Counted from the stretch's first letter, positions 17,762-26,853 are shown. The stretch: 53,651 nt of DNA from JAPUDQ01 sp039916485 (GCA_039916485.1 JBDSLH010000005.1:1-53651), one strand, 5' to 3'. Notes: generated by a model from the sequence alone, not told the origin. Program-made: numbers and translations.

Positions 17762-18235
17762 TTATACCCTGCTCATCATCGCATACGTAATCGCTGCAGC
17801 CAGTGCATCAGCTGCATCATCTGGCTTTGGTACTTCAGTGAGCCCGAGTTGCATCCGGACCATTTCTTGTATTTGTTTTTTGTCGGCACCGCCATATCCC
17901 GTCACGGTTTGTTTGATCTGCATCGGCGTATACTCTGCATATGGCAGTCCTGATTTTCGTCCGGCAAGTATTGCAACACCACGGGCATGTGACACACTCA
18001 TCGCCGTAGTTACATTTCGTGCAAAAAATAATTTTTCGATAGACAGTATTTCAGGTTTTGTTTCAGCAATTATTTCCATTAATCCATCATAAATTTCTTC
18101 GAGTCGTTCATCGAGCGGTGTATGAGGTGGGGTACGAATAACACCCGCAGTCACCATAGTAAATTTATTGTCTTTGATATCAATAACACCAAAGCCTAAA
18201 ATGCCTGTACCAGGGTCAATGCCAAGTATTCTCAT
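17762..18235 (-). CDS. ruvC: RuvC Holliday junction resolvase
   Basis: RNase H-fold endonuclease that cuts Holliday junctions. The acidic catalytic residues are in GIDPGTG (residue ~6), SIEKLFFARN (~68) and PKPDDAADALA (~139-142). 157 residues. The start MRILGID at 18235 is set by homology and by TATACT (minus, 18242-18247) 6 nt upstream, which makes the transcript leaderless. The longer in-frame reading overlaps the LTD protein gene and is rejected. Confidence 0.97.
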   Translation of the reverse strand: MRILGIDPGTGILGFGVIDIKDNKFTMVTAGVIRTPPHTPLDERLEEIYDGLMEIIAETKPEILSIEKLFFARNVTTAMSVSHARGVAILAGRKSGLPYAEYTPMQIKQTVTGYGGADKKQIQEMVRMQLGLTEVPKPDDAADALAAAITYAMMSRV

Positions 18236-18249
18236 ATCACTAGTATAAA

Positions 18250-20046
18250 TTACTTCTTCTGGAAATAATCTAACATCCGTCTCAGTATCGCTCGAGCTTC
18301 TACGCGCCACTCATACACCCCGTATGCGAACCCTCCTGCCGCAGCTGCCGTAAGTAGGGGGTACATGTTCATTTGATTTTGAGGATCGGCAACTTCTTCA
18401 ACTGCAGAAGCAAGCACTTCATTGGATAGTGCCTTTCGGCATCGATTAGTTTCTGGATTCCTTTCATACCCCTCAGCACATGGAGTCAGGCTGGTTTCTT
18501 GTACTATCTTACGACAACGATTCGTTTCTTCGTTTCGTTCATACCCACTTTCACATGGTGCGAGGGAACTGGCTGCAGTTGAAATTTTGCGACAACGATT
18601 TGTTTCAGGATTACGATACTCATCACCATCACACGACCCGAGTACAGACACATCCTCTTCAATATTTCGACAACGATTAGTAAGAGGATTTCGGTATTTC
18701 CCAGCAGGACAAGCGATAACTCCAGCTATCTCCGTCTGTGTGCTCAATACTTCGGTTGCAGATTTGTTATGCTGCTTAGGCGTTGGGTTGTTTGTGTATT
18801 GCCAGATGCCATCGATACGCGACCATGATATATCATCTCCTGGATTTTCATAGGGTATCATTTCATTTACCAAACTGCCATCATAATAAACAATTCGAAT
18901 ATTTGTTGTTGTGTTCAGCAAAGTAAATCCAAGTTCTTCGTCAGTAAAAGCCACATAACCTCCAACACCAAGCGTGTGAGTTGGTAATTGTATACGCTTC
19001 TCTAGCTGCTTGCCTACTAGCAGATAATAGTCTGATAAATCAGCTGCAACCTCGCCTGAGTTATACAGCTCGATAAATTCTTTGCCCGTATCAACGCCGT
19101 TTGCGTTTGGTAATACCTCATTGATAAATATTGAGCTTTTGGGTAGTATCAGCTTACACAAATTATCTTCTAGCACGCGATAATTAGTAGGAATATCCAG
19201 TTGAAACCCGTCGATGTTTTTACATACATCAAGCACTAGATCAAGACAATTACCCTCATATTGCATTGTATTCTCAGGTACAACAAGCTGAATGCGAATA
19301 ATATTTTTACATAGATCGAACGATTCATACTCACAGTTTCCAGCTTCATCAAAATCATATCCTACTGGTAATATTTCTTGTATGCCATCAATTGTCCCAC
19401 ATAAGTCTATTACTTGAGTTGGTATACTATAATCGATAAGTGGGGCTGCCGTAGGTAGTACAGAATTATTCACCTTAAAGTCCAACGAATTATTGTCAGT
19501 ATCAGTATACGTATCACCTAAAACAATACGCGTAAGCATAGACCCTCCCGCTGGAGCAGGAGCCGCAAGTGTTTCTGGCTTTACAGGGGGAGCAGCCGCT
19601 TTATTATCCCAAGCAACTATATCTACTGGCTCATTGAGTGCATTGCGTAATACAATATGGCCTCGGGTACTACTCAGGCTCGATGAAGTATTGGTGAACA
19701 ACCCCGTAACATTCGTTAGTGGGGTAGGGTATGTATGCGAAATGATAACGGCGTGACTTTTGGCTGCAATGTGTACTTCATCAGAATCTGGAGCAACATT
19801 AAAGCAATATAAATCGCTAAAAGTACTATACGTATAATCAGAATATTTTATGCACCATCCTGACACGTTTATGTCTTGAGTTGATGCATTTGCAATTGCA
19901 ACAAACTCTTGACCTGCAGTTCCTGAGCCCACCCCACCTGTTTGTATATGAGTAATGACAATTTCGCTCGTAGCAGCAGCGTCAACTGGAGAATATATCA
20001 CCATCGATACAGCTATACATAAACCCACCCACAGAGATTTCATCAT
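18250..20046 (-). CDS. Large surface protein with lamin-tail domains and Cys-rich repeats
   Basis: 598 residues. A signal peptide (1-24) is followed by a lamin-tail-like (LTD) Ig fold at ~26-155 (EFVAIANAS, ISGWCIKY-type pattern). Three tandem Cys modules lie at ~213-300, each opening LCxxIxxIQ and closing with NC or LC. A second LTD is at ~303-425 (FINEVLPNANG, KEFIELYNSG). Four repeats at ~446-538 share the consensus C-x(4)-Y/E-RNPETNRCRKI. A C-terminal membrane helix (~561-577) with a basic tail ends the protein. It is probably a cell-surface anchored adhesin or scaffold. LTDs occur in bacterial surface proteins and nucleases, but no nuclease motif is seen. A TATTAT lies 10 nt before the start. 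Confidence 0.85.
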   Translation of the reverse strand: MMKSLWVGLCIAVSMVIYSPVDAAATSEIVITHIQTGGVGSGTAGQEFVAIANASTQDINVSGWCIKYSDYTYSTFSDLYCFNVAPDSDEVHIAAKSHAVIISHTYPTPLTNVTGLFTNTSSSLSSTRGHIVLRNALNEPVDIVAWDNKAAAPPVKPETLAAPAPAGGSMLTRIVLGDTYTDTDNNSLDFKVNNSVLPTAAPLIDYSIPTQVIDLCGTIDGIQEILPVGYDFDEAGNCEYESFDLCKNIIRIQLVVPENTMQYEGNCLDLVLDVCKNIDGFQLDIPTNYRVLEDNLCKLILPKSSIFINEVLPNANGVDTGKEFIELYNSGEVAADLSDYYLLVGKQLEKRIQLPTHTLGVGGYVAFTDEELGFTLLNTTTNIRIVYYDGSLVNEMIPYENPGDDISWSRIDGIWQYTNNPTPKQHNKSATEVLSTQTEIAGVIACPAGKYRNPLTNRCRNIEEDVSVLGSCDGDEYRNPETNRCRKISTAASSLAPCESGYERNEETNRCRKIVQETSLTPCAEGYERNPETNRCRKALSNEVLASAVEEVADPQNQMNMYPLLTAAAAGGFAYGVYEWRVEARAILRRMLDYFQKK

Positions 20047-20087
20047 GCTTATGCTGATAATATGCCTGTGGTATTAAAATGTAAAGA

Positions 20088-20801
20088 CTAGCTAGTTTGG
20101 GCGTTGTGGTACACGTTCGTAACATCGTCTACATCATCAAGCGCATCAAGCACTTTATATAGTTTATTCTCTATATCCTCTTCCACGGGAACTGTTGTAG
20201 ACGCAACGTATTGCAGACCTGCATCTTGTATTGTCATTCCTGCTTCTTGGAGTGCACTCCGTACAACATGTAGATTCTTCATGTCTGTATATACGACAAT
20301 CTCATCATCTTCTACCTGCGCGTCTTCTGCACCAGCGTCAAGTATAGTAAGTAATTGCATATCACTATCAGCATCAGCGCTAACGTTGATGACACCTCTA
20401 CGATTGAACTGAAACGCAACGCTTCCAGGCTCTGCTATGTTTCCACCATTTTTGGAAAATGCATGACGAACATCTGGATACGTACGATTTTTATTGTCTG
20501 TCGCGGCCTCGACGATAATAGCCACACCACCTGGACCATACCCTTCGTAAACAATTTCTTCTAATTGGGCAGCAGCTTTATCACTTACCCGATCAATAGC
20601 TCTCTGAATATTCGCCATTGGCATATTGGCTGCTTTAGCTTTTTCAATCGCTAGTGCAAGCGTAGAGTTCAGTGTTGGATCGGCACCGCCACGTGCTGCT
20701 ATAGCGATTTGATTTCCAATTTTCGTAAACACGGCGCCACGCTTTGCGTCATTGGCGCCTTTGTCTCGTTTGATTTTTGACCATTTGCTGTGTCCTGACA
20801 T
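20088..20801 (-). CDS. yebC: YebC/PmpR family protein
   Basis: 237-residue member of the YebC family, proposed as transcriptional regulators and more recently linked to ribosome stalling relief. The N-terminus MSGHSKWSKIKRDKGANDAKRG is diagnostic. GGADPTLNSTLALAIEKAKAANMP and YEGYGPGGVAIIVEAATDNKNRT also match. Start at 20801 with TATACT (minus, 20809-20814) 7 nt upstream. ruvC-type genes often neighbour yebC in bacteria. Confidence 0.96.
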   Translation of the reverse strand: MSGHSKWSKIKRDKGANDAKRGAVFTKIGNQIAIAARGGADPTLNSTLALAIEKAKAANMPMANIQRAIDRVSDKAAAQLEEIVYEGYGPGGVAIIVEAATDNKNRTYPDVRHAFSKNGGNIAEPGSVAFQFNRRGVINVSADADSDMQLLTILDAGAEDAQVEDDEIVVYTDMKNLHVVRSALQEAGMTIQDAGLQYVASTTVPVEEDIENKLYKVLDALDDVDDVTNVYHNAQTS

Positions 20802-20814
20802 TATTACCAGTATA

Positions 20815-22275
20815 TCAGTCTATAATCGACTGTTGTCGAAAATTGTATCGTAATATGTACCACACAGCACCAACAAGTGCTACGATACCCAGATATATAC
20901 CTACCATTACTGGCAGCGGGATAGTAAACTCCTGTATAGCCCATGGGAACCTTGATAATGTTCTGACAATAGCTACAAAATAACTCAATAGTATTGTAGC
21001 TGGTAGGGCTATGATGCCCGCTAAGCCAGGAAGTACCATGGAGCCAAGACCTGCAACAGCTGTAACAGCCATAGCTAGAGGAATAATGGGTGCAGTAATC
21101 ATATTCGCAATCAGTGCGGTGACGGGTAAAAGCCCGAAGGTATATAGCACAATTGGTAGTGTCATTATTTGTGCAGCAATTGTCTCACTTACAAGTTGCA
21201 TAATACTTGAGGGTTTTTCTTTATGCATTTTTTTGAATTTCATAACGAACGTAATACTCAGCGGCGATATCACGAGTACTCCGAAAAAGGCCAAAAACGA
21301 CAGCCACCATCCGAGATCTACCCAAAGGTAATTAGGCTGGTACGTAGCTGTTGCGGCTGCAACAAATATAATAAGGAAGACTGGATGTATAGTTCGGCCG
21401 TAATTCCAAACTATCAAGCTTAATCCTGAAACAAGGCTTGCCCGGACCATCGATGGACTTGCCCCTGATATCATTACAAACCCAGTGATCATTGAAATCG
21501 AGGACGCATTCACTAAAAATCGTGAATACTTTTCAAACAATCGTTTTGCAAATCGAATCAAGATAGTTAGATTATAACCACTCGCAACAACAAGGTGCGT
21601 TAGACCTACAATCCGCAGCTGTTCCTCAAGCTCGGGCGGTAGAGCAGACTTTTGACCAATAACAAACCCTATCCCTAGACTCGCTGCGGGCTCAATCACG
21701 CCACGTCTGACCGCAGCCGCAAATGAATCACGAAAGGATATCACCGGATCATTCTGCCTCATCACACTGCTTATCTTTGGGCGATACATTGATAGTTGAT
21801 GCGTTGCAAAGCCGTCGCTTAACGTACCTTCTACCACGATAGTGTCACCTCGTTTATATTCACCTTTAGCTCCTGATGTCCACAATGATCCTTTATATGA
21901 GACGGCATCAATTACCAAATTACTCATAATAATTCTCAGGTCACCACGTACAGAAATTTGTGGGTCTTCGGCAATTATTCCATTAATTTGTTTTATCTGA
22001 CCAGTCAGGGAGGCTGTGCGTGTTAACTGATCATGTACGAAGTTACCCCGTATGATGCCGATGATAGTGGCCAAGGCTACAATAACCACTAGTGTCGCAA
22101 TCTTCACACGTATCAGCAAGATCAATACTAGTACCGCCAGTGCGATGACTATAGTCTCAGTACCTGGGTGGAACGTAATAGCACGTGAAGTTGCAAGCCC
22201 AATAATTAATCCAACAGAAAGACTGCAAAGTCCCCACGATCGGTGCACTTCTCGACGCCATAGCTGGGCATACAT
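20815..22275 (-). CDS. comEC: ComEC/Rec2 DNA-uptake channel
   Basis: Polytopic membrane protein that passes single-stranded DNA into the cytosol during transformation. 486 residues. The N-terminal helices and an OB-like soluble region (DUF4131-type, ~70-160) precede the competence domain with GIGFVIGQKSALPPELEEQLRIVGLTH, then VVASGYNLTIL and SGASPSMVRASLVSGLSLI. The C-terminal metallo-beta-lactamase domain of longer ComECs is absent. The start at 22275 has TATACT (minus, 22283-22288) 7 nt upstream. With the pilus locus and recA, it supports natural competence. Confidence 0.94.
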   Translation of the reverse strand: MYAQLWRREVHRSWGLCSLSVGLIIGLATSRAITFHPGTETIVIALAVLVLILLIRVKIATLVVIVALATIIGIIRGNFVHDQLTRTASLTGQIKQINGIIAEDPQISVRGDLRIIMSNLVIDAVSYKGSLWTSGAKGEYKRGDTIVVEGTLSDGFATHQLSMYRPKISSVMRQNDPVISFRDSFAAAVRRGVIEPAASLGIGFVIGQKSALPPELEEQLRIVGLTHLVVASGYNLTILIRFAKRLFEKYSRFLVNASSISMITGFVMISGASPSMVRASLVSGLSLIVWNYGRTIHPVFLIIFVAAATATYQPNYLWVDLGWWLSFLAFFGVLVISPLSITFVMKFKKMHKEKPSSIMQLVSETIAAQIMTLPIVLYTFGLLPVTALIANMITAPIIPLAMAVTAVAGLGSMVLPGLAGIIALPATILLSYFVAIVRTLSRFPWAIQEFTIPLPVMVGIYLGIVALVGAVWYILRYNFRQQSIID

Positions 22276-22327
22276 ACTATGGAGTATATACCCATACAGT
22301 ATTTATTTATCTCTTTATCATCATGTA

Positions 22328-23389
22328 TCACATATAGTCATCAGCATCCGTTATCTCGTTTATACGTTTCGCATGCTTTCTTTGACTTCGTTGTCTTTCT
22401 AACGCTGCAATATTGTCTACTTTTGAAGTAAGAATCTCAAGTTCATTTTGCAATCTGTAATAGTAATCGAGCTTTGATTTTGATAACGTGCCATTTTCTA
22501 TTGCTCGACGTATGGCACATCCAGGTTCGCTAGTATGGCCGCAGTTGCTAAACCGACACCGTGAAGCAATTTCCTCTATCTCAGGGTACGCACTATCTAG
22601 AGTTTCTTGAGTTCCCCATAGTTGCAGCTCACGGATACCAGGTGTATCTATTAACAACCCGCCGTGCGGCAATACAAACAGCTCACGATGAGTCGTGGTG
22701 TGTCGTCCTTTAGAATCTTCTTCACGGATATCTTTGGTCAATTGCTTATCTTCGCCTAGCAGAGTATTGGTAAGCGTCGATTTACCTACACCTGACGACC
22801 CAAGTAAGACACTTGTTGTGCCTGGCGCCATCACTTCAATTACTTCATCTATACCAGTTTTTTCGAGTGCGCTAATAGTGATTATCTTGACGCCAAGTGG
22901 TTCCAGCCTTTTGATATATGCAGAGTAGTCAGAAACCTTATCAGACTTATTTAATACAATAACCGGCTCGATGTTTTGATTGGATAATTGAAAAAGATAG
23001 CGCTCAATTCGCTCCGGGCTAAAGTCAGCATCCAGGGCCTGCACTAAAAATGCAATATTTACGTTAGCTGCGAGCACCTGCTTTTGCACTTTCTTACCTG
23101 GTTGCTTACGACTAATCTCACTGACGCGAGGGAGAACAGCTTGTATCAAGCCTTTTTCACCTTTCACGATCTGTAGTGCAATCCAGTCTCCGATCTTTGG
23201 CAGTGTATTTGAGTCAGAGTCATGTTTCAACTTCCCTGATATTTCCGCAGCAACTTCTTCTGGCATCGCTACTCTAAAGAATGATCCATAGTCAGCAACA
23301 ATACGAGCAGGAACACACTCTGGCAAATCGAGCTCGTCCCACTTTGATCTGAGATCCTCATTCCAACCCAATTGTTCTATAGTTATCAT
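22328..23389 (-). CDS. rsgA: RsgA ribosome-assembly GTPase
   Basis: Circularly permuted GTPase acting in 30S maturation. The motif order is G4 (VLNKSD), then G1 (GSSGVGKST), then G3 (DTPGIREL), as expected for the permuted fold. An N-terminal OB domain (~30-100) and a C-terminal zinc-binding domain with CRFSNCGHTSEPGC complete the layout. 353 residues. TATGAT (minus, 23396-23401) is 6 nt before the start, predicting leaderless mRNA. Confidence 0.97.
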   Translation of the reverse strand: MITIEQLGWNEDLRSKWDELDLPECVPARIVADYGSFFRVAMPEEVAAEISGKLKHDSDSNTLPKIGDWIALQIVKGEKGLIQAVLPRVSEISRKQPGKKVQKQVLAANVNIAFLVQALDADFSPERIERYLFQLSNQNIEPVIVLNKSDKVSDYSAYIKRLEPLGVKIITISALEKTGIDEVIEVMAPGTTSVLLGSSGVGKSTLTNTLLGEDKQLTKDIREEDSKGRHTTTHRELFVLPHGGLLIDTPGIRELQLWGTQETLDSAYPEIEEIASRCRFSNCGHTSEPGCAIRRAIENGTLSKSKLDYYYRLQNELEILTSKVDNIAALERQRSQRKHAKRINEITDADDYM

Positions 23390-23454
23390 CTGTTAATCAT
23401 ATCATCTCTAGGTTTCATATAACTCAGCGTTACTACTGATATAATTATATTAAT

Positions 23455-23883
23455 ATGAAAGTTCTATTTGTTTGTCGCCAAAATGTAGGACGTAGTCAAA
23501 TGGCAAAAGCGTTCTATAATAAGCTGACTAAAAGTCATGATGCAGAAGCAGCAGGCACACATGTTTCTGAATCTGGACAAACGTTGCTTGAACAAAAATA
23601 TGTGTCAATTTCCAAAAATTTCTTTGTACTTGATGTGATGAACGATCTTGGTATCGACATGTCTAATAACGCCCGGACTCAACTAGCTGATGATGCTACA
23701 GAAAAGTATAATCTTATTGTTGCCATGACGAATGAAGACGACACTCCTGCGTGGCTCAAAAAGTCGCCAAAATATGTACACTGGGATGTGGCGGATCCAC
23801 GGGGTCAAGATTATGAAAACACCGCAAAAGTTCGAGACCGAATCAAGGCACTGGTTCAAAATCTCATAAATACGACTACATAA
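23455..23883 (+). CDS. Low-molecular-weight phosphatase / arsenate reductase-like
   Basis: 142 residues of the LMW-PTP fold. The catalytic P-loop is VCRQNVGRSQ near residue 6 (C-x5-R), and the general acid Asp lies in DVADPRGQDY near residue 103. AGTHVSESG matches the region after the P-loop. There are no extra Cys pairs for thioredoxin-linked arsenate reduction, so a protein phosphatase or arsenate reductase cannot be told apart. TATAAT (23440-23445) is 9 nt before the ATG. Confidence 0.88.
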   Translation: MKVLFVCRQNVGRSQMAKAFYNKLTKSHDAEAAGTHVSESGQTLLEQKYVSISKNFFVLDVMNDLGIDMSNNARTQLADDATEKYNLIVAMTNEDDTPAWLKKSPKYVHWDVADPRGQDYENTAKVRDRIKALVQNLINTTT

Positions 23884-23924
23884 CCTTGACTACATAATAT
23901 TTTAATCTCTGCTACAATTCAGAT

Positions 23925-24188
23925 ATGAAGAAAACTAAACTTATTCAGGTTATACTTATCACTCTTGTTCTTGTGCTCACCGTATATCTTGTTGCATCTT
24001 TGATGAAACAAAAGATAGAACGAGAAATGATATTCCAAACACAAACACAACCCACAAACTCGAACACAAATGTACCCAAATCACTAACGGAGTTTCAAGA
24101 TTGCGTAGATCGCGCAAATAGGTCAGAGGCTGAGCAATCTATTATTGACGATTCAGTTCGGAAATGTGAAACGTTGTATAAGCCCTAA
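23925..24188 (+). CDS. Small membrane protein of unknown function
   Basis: 87 residues with an N-terminal membrane helix (residues ~7-27) and a polar tail rich in Thr, Gln and Asn with two Cys (FQDCVDRANR and RKCETLYKP). It may be tethered outside the cell with a disulfide. TACAAT (23913-23918) lies 6 nt before the ATG, so the mRNA should be leaderless. It is convergent with the deaminase gene. Confidence 0.65.
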   Translation: MKKTKLIQVILITLVLVLTVYLVASLMKQKIEREMIFQTQTQPTNSNTNVPKSLTEFQDCVDRANRSEAEQSIIDDSVRKCETLYKP

Positions 24189-24194
24189 CTAACA

Positions 24195-24605
24195 CTACAC
24201 AGGGGCCAATGGACTATGATCCAACTCAGGAATGAAGTTTAGCCCTAAAATAAACTCTTGTGAATCTAAATTCGATTGAGGATCTCCTGGAAATAAATCT
24301 TTCATCGTTTTATCAAAGACTATTCTCTGTACCTTTGCATAGGACAAGGCGGTCAAACACATTGCACAAGGCTCACAGCTGCAATATGCAGTTGCAGCAT
24401 CAAGTTTGCGTTTTCCGAGTTTTTTATTAGCAGTGACAATAGCTTTTATCTCTGCATGGTTTACAGATACGTTATCTATAGTTTGCGAATTATATTCCTC
24501 TGCAATTATTTTATTGTTAACAACAATAACCGTACCGCAACCTACTGATTCTCGTGATCTATTTGCTAACTCAACAGCGCGAATGATAAATTTTTTGTCA
24601 TCCAT
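24195..24605 (-). CDS. Zinc-dependent deaminase (CMP/guanine deaminase family)
   Basis: 136 residues with the cytidine deaminase-like zinc site: VNHAEIKAI (His ligand, catalytic Glu) and CSCEPCAMCLTAL (two Cys ligands). RIVFDKTMKDLFPGDP follows, where substrate loops lie. The pattern favours guanine deaminase or nucleoside deaminase of the TadA/GuaD class over small Cdd. The C-terminus lacks a second domain. TATATT (minus, 24613-24618) is 7 nt before the ATG. Confidence 0.85.
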   Translation of the reverse strand: MDDKKFIIRAVELANRSRESVGCGTVIVVNNKIIAEEYNSQTIDNVSVNHAEIKAIVTANKKLGKRKLDAATAYCSCEPCAMCLTALSYAKVQRIVFDKTMKDLFPGDPQSNLDSQEFILGLNFIPELDHSPLAPV

Positions 24606-24677
24606 TGTATTAAATATATCAGATGTTCTTCTCGGTTATTACATCCTTGGTTGTCTTATATCGAGCCAAGTATATTA

Positions 24678-24723
24678 CTCCAAAGAAAATACACCCACAA
24701 AACGTGAGTGTATTTTCTTGGAG
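24678..24723 (-). terminator. Terminator hairpin that includes the tRNA-Lys 3' end
   Basis: 24678-24694 pairs with 24708-24723 with one bulged A. The second arm (on plus) contains the tRNA CCA, the discriminator base and one acceptor base. On the transcript the hairpin follows the tRNA and carries a T-rich strand (GTGTATTTTCTTTGG). Confidence 0.7.
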
Positions 24724-24795
24724 GAGCCACTGGGACTTGAACCCAGGACACCCTGCTTAAAAGGCAGGTGCTCTAACCAGCTGAGCTATGGCTCC
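24719..24795 (-). tRNA. tRNA-Lys (UUU), CCA encoded
   Basis: 77 nt including CCA. The acceptor stem is GGAGCCA/TGGCTCC, the D stem GCTC/GAGC, the anticodon stem CCTGC/GCAGG with loop CTTTTAA (anticodon TTT), and the T arm CTGGG-TTCAAGT-CCCAG. The discriminator is T, unusual for tRNA-Lys. The 3' CCA is in the gene. Confidence 0.95.
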
Positions 24796-24854
24796 ACGTA
24801 GCAGCGCAAAAGCACGTACGACCGAGATACTATAGCAGTTTACATCTGTTACTG

Positions 24855-25340
24855 TCAATGTTTTGATTTACGATGTCGCGACAATCCACCATGTACCATA
24901 ACAGTATCAAGGAGGGCCAAGACAAGAGCCACTATCACGATGATGTCTTGCGATTGGGCAACGACGACGAGCACATCACGCACTACCGCGTCAGTGGTTG
25001 GTAGCGCTGTGGTCAATGGACCAAGCAAGAAAAACGTACCGAGGAGTGCAAATCCCAATGCGCCTATTAGTGCAGACTTTTTAGAAGTGTACGTGGGGCC
25101 GCCAATAAGCAATATGAGCGCTGGCAATAGAATTAGAAGTATTGTTGCGGTTCCATCATAACTCAGTGGAGCGACTGATACGCCCTGCTGCTCTATGAAT
25201 TTACTCACATAATTTGTAGCAGACTGCGCGAGCACTACTCCTGCAGCTAACGCGAGACCAAGCACACCAAAGCGCCGTTTGGTTACAAAAGCTAACCCAA
25301 AGAGTGCAATAGCAACTACGACTATAACAATAAGCGTCAT
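24855..25340 (-). CDS. Hydrophobic membrane protein, unknown
   Basis: 161 residues with about five membrane helices (~1-17, ~24-42, ~65-83, ~88-110 and ~125-145) and a short basic C-terminus ending SRHRKSKH. I do not recognise a family. It lies between tRNA-Lys and rimK on the same strand as both. Confidence 0.65.
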   Translation of the reverse strand: MTLIVIVVVAIALFGLAFVTKRRFGVLGLALAAGVVLAQSATNYVSKFIEQQGVSVAPLSYDGTATILLILLPALILLIGGPTYTSKKSALIGALGFALLGTFFLLGPLTTALPTTDAVVRDVLVVVAQSQDIIVIVALVLALLDTVMVHGGLSRHRKSKH

Positions 25341-25372
25341 ACAAGTATCATATCACGAGAAGCAAGCCGTTA

Positions 25373-26284
25373 TTATGCGCCGATTTTGTCTTTTTTGTTG
25401 CGTCGTTTTGCATTCATTTCGACGTATTCGATCATCGGTGTTGCGACATCTCGGCCAGTGATCTTTTCAATACCAAACCCAGGGCTTGCATTGACTTCAA
25501 GCACGAGCGGACCACGACCAGATCGCATAAAGTCGACACCTGCAACATTGAGGCCCATTGCTTTTGCAGCTTTTATACACATCTTTCGTTCTTCTTCAGT
25601 AAGTTTAACAATTGTGCCTTCTCCACCTTTGTGGAGGTTCGAACGAAAGTCATCATCGAGGCTTTGGCGTTGCATACTAGCCACGACTTTAGACCCGACG
25701 ACAAATGCACGGATATCAGTACCTGCTGATTCGGCGACAAATTCTTGAATCAAAATGTTCGTACCGTCTTCGTTTGATAGATAGAAGGCTTGTAGTACAG
25801 ATTTTGCTGCTTTCTTACTTTCAGCTAAGACAACACCGTTCCCATGAGTACCACGCGCAAGTTTTATGATCACAGGTGTGCCACCCAGTTTGTCTATCAG
25901 GTCATCGATATCAGTTGAGTTACGAGAAAAGACCGTCTTTGGTATATCAACACCTACTCTTGCAAGTAGCTGCATACTACGGAGCTTGTCGCGAGAGCGG
26001 TTAATGGCCAGTGATCCAGATAGTGAATAGGCGCCTTGCATCTCGAGCTGACGGACGATCGCCGTACCATATCGTGTCATATGACTTGCGATACGTGGAA
26101 TTATCGCATCAAATTGCTCTAGTTCTTGACCACGATAGCTCACACGTGGGTAATCTTTCTCGATTGAGACATAACAATCTCGATATTTGATAATTTTTAC
26201 GTCATGGCCTCTTGCAATTGCAATATCACGCAGACGCTTTGTTGAATAGTTCCCATTACCGTTGGATAAAATTGCGATTTTCAT
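25373..26284 (-). CDS. rimK: RimK-type ATP-grasp glutamate ligase
   Basis: ATP-dependent ligase family that adds glutamates to the C-terminus of ribosomal protein S6 or other targets. 303 residues. The N-terminal domain has MKIAILSNGNGNYSTKRL and DAIIPRIASHMTRYG. The ATP-grasp fold shows PVIIKLARGTHGNGVVLA, ILIQEFVAESAGTDIRAFVVG and the metal-binding LVLEVNASPGFGIE. Motif agreement with RimK is close. Its start overlaps the upstream retropepsin gene by 4 nt, so the two are coexpressed. Confidence 0.95.
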   Translation of the reverse strand: MKIAILSNGNGNYSTKRLRDIAIARGHDVKIIKYRDCYVSIEKDYPRVSYRGQELEQFDAIIPRIASHMTRYGTAIVRQLEMQGAYSLSGSLAINRSRDKLRSMQLLARVGVDIPKTVFSRNSTDIDDLIDKLGGTPVIIKLARGTHGNGVVLAESKKAAKSVLQAFYLSNEDGTNILIQEFVAESAGTDIRAFVVGSKVVASMQRQSLDDDFRSNLHKGGEGTIVKLTEEERKMCIKAAKAMGLNVAGVDFMRSGRGPLVLEVNASPGFGIEKITGRDVATPMIEYVEMNAKRRNKKDKIGA

Positions 26285-26805
26285 AATATGATGTCTCCTC
26301 TTTCGTTGGCCAAATGATATTTCTTAAAGAATGCTTGTGGGTTTTTTTCTAGTTCATCATTTAATACGTTGTTATGTTCTTCAAATATTTCTTTATCCAC
26401 TTTCCCTTTTGACACATCTACAAGGAATTTGCTTTGCAGAGTTCTACATCCTACGAGTACCGGAAAAATATTTCGTGACCTGTCAGCAAGTGTAATGTTC
26501 GTTTTTACTCTACGTCCTCCCAGCACCATGCTTAGCATTACTCGATATCGGATTTGCGTCGTACCATTAGAACTACGGACTACTCTGACTTTATAGGATT
26601 TAGTAGAATGCACTTTCCCTGAATAAAATGGTGAACCGACGCCAAATAGCACAAAATGAAGTGTAAAATCATCATCGATATGTAATTGGGATGCCCATAT
26701 GGAGGATGAGTGCGCACCAGTGTCAATCTTTACCGGGACATGTTTAATACCCTCTTCTGGGAAGTTAGCAATCGAATTTCGGCCGATAATTGTAAGTTCT
26801 TTCAT
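26281..26805 (-). CDS. RimB-like retropepsin-fold protease
   Basis: 174 residues of the PF05618-type family (ATP-dependent zinc protease name; retropepsin-like). The aspartic catalytic motif is VKIDTGAHSSSIWA near residue 26, and RRVKTNITLADRSRN with PVLVGCRTL matches the second half of the fold. In Pseudomonas, RimB of this family is encoded with rimK and removes glutamates added to S6. The tight coupling to rimK here supports the same write/erase logic. The long charged tail (residues ~135-174) is extra. Confidence 0.88.
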   Translation of the reverse strand: MKELTIIGRNSIANFPEEGIKHVPVKIDTGAHSSSIWASQLHIDDDFTLHFVLFGVGSPFYSGKVHSTKSYKVRVVRSSNGTTQIRYRVMLSMVLGGRRVKTNITLADRSRNIFPVLVGCRTLQSKFLVDVSKGKVDKEIFEEHNNVLNDELEKNPQAFFKKYHLANERGDIIL

Positions 26806-26853
26806 ATCTAGGTCTACTCTATATTAGGTTATATGCGCTGTAAACACAGTTAT

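Noticed and set aside
20047..20087. Terminator between yebC and the LTD gene
   Set aside because: No stem-loop of useful length; the region holds only a probable -10 for the LTD gene.
24195..24605. Essential tRNA adenosine deaminase TadA
   Set aside because: HAEIKAI and CSCEPCAMC are shared with TadA, but the C-terminal region does not show TadA tRNA-contact features; called a general deaminase.
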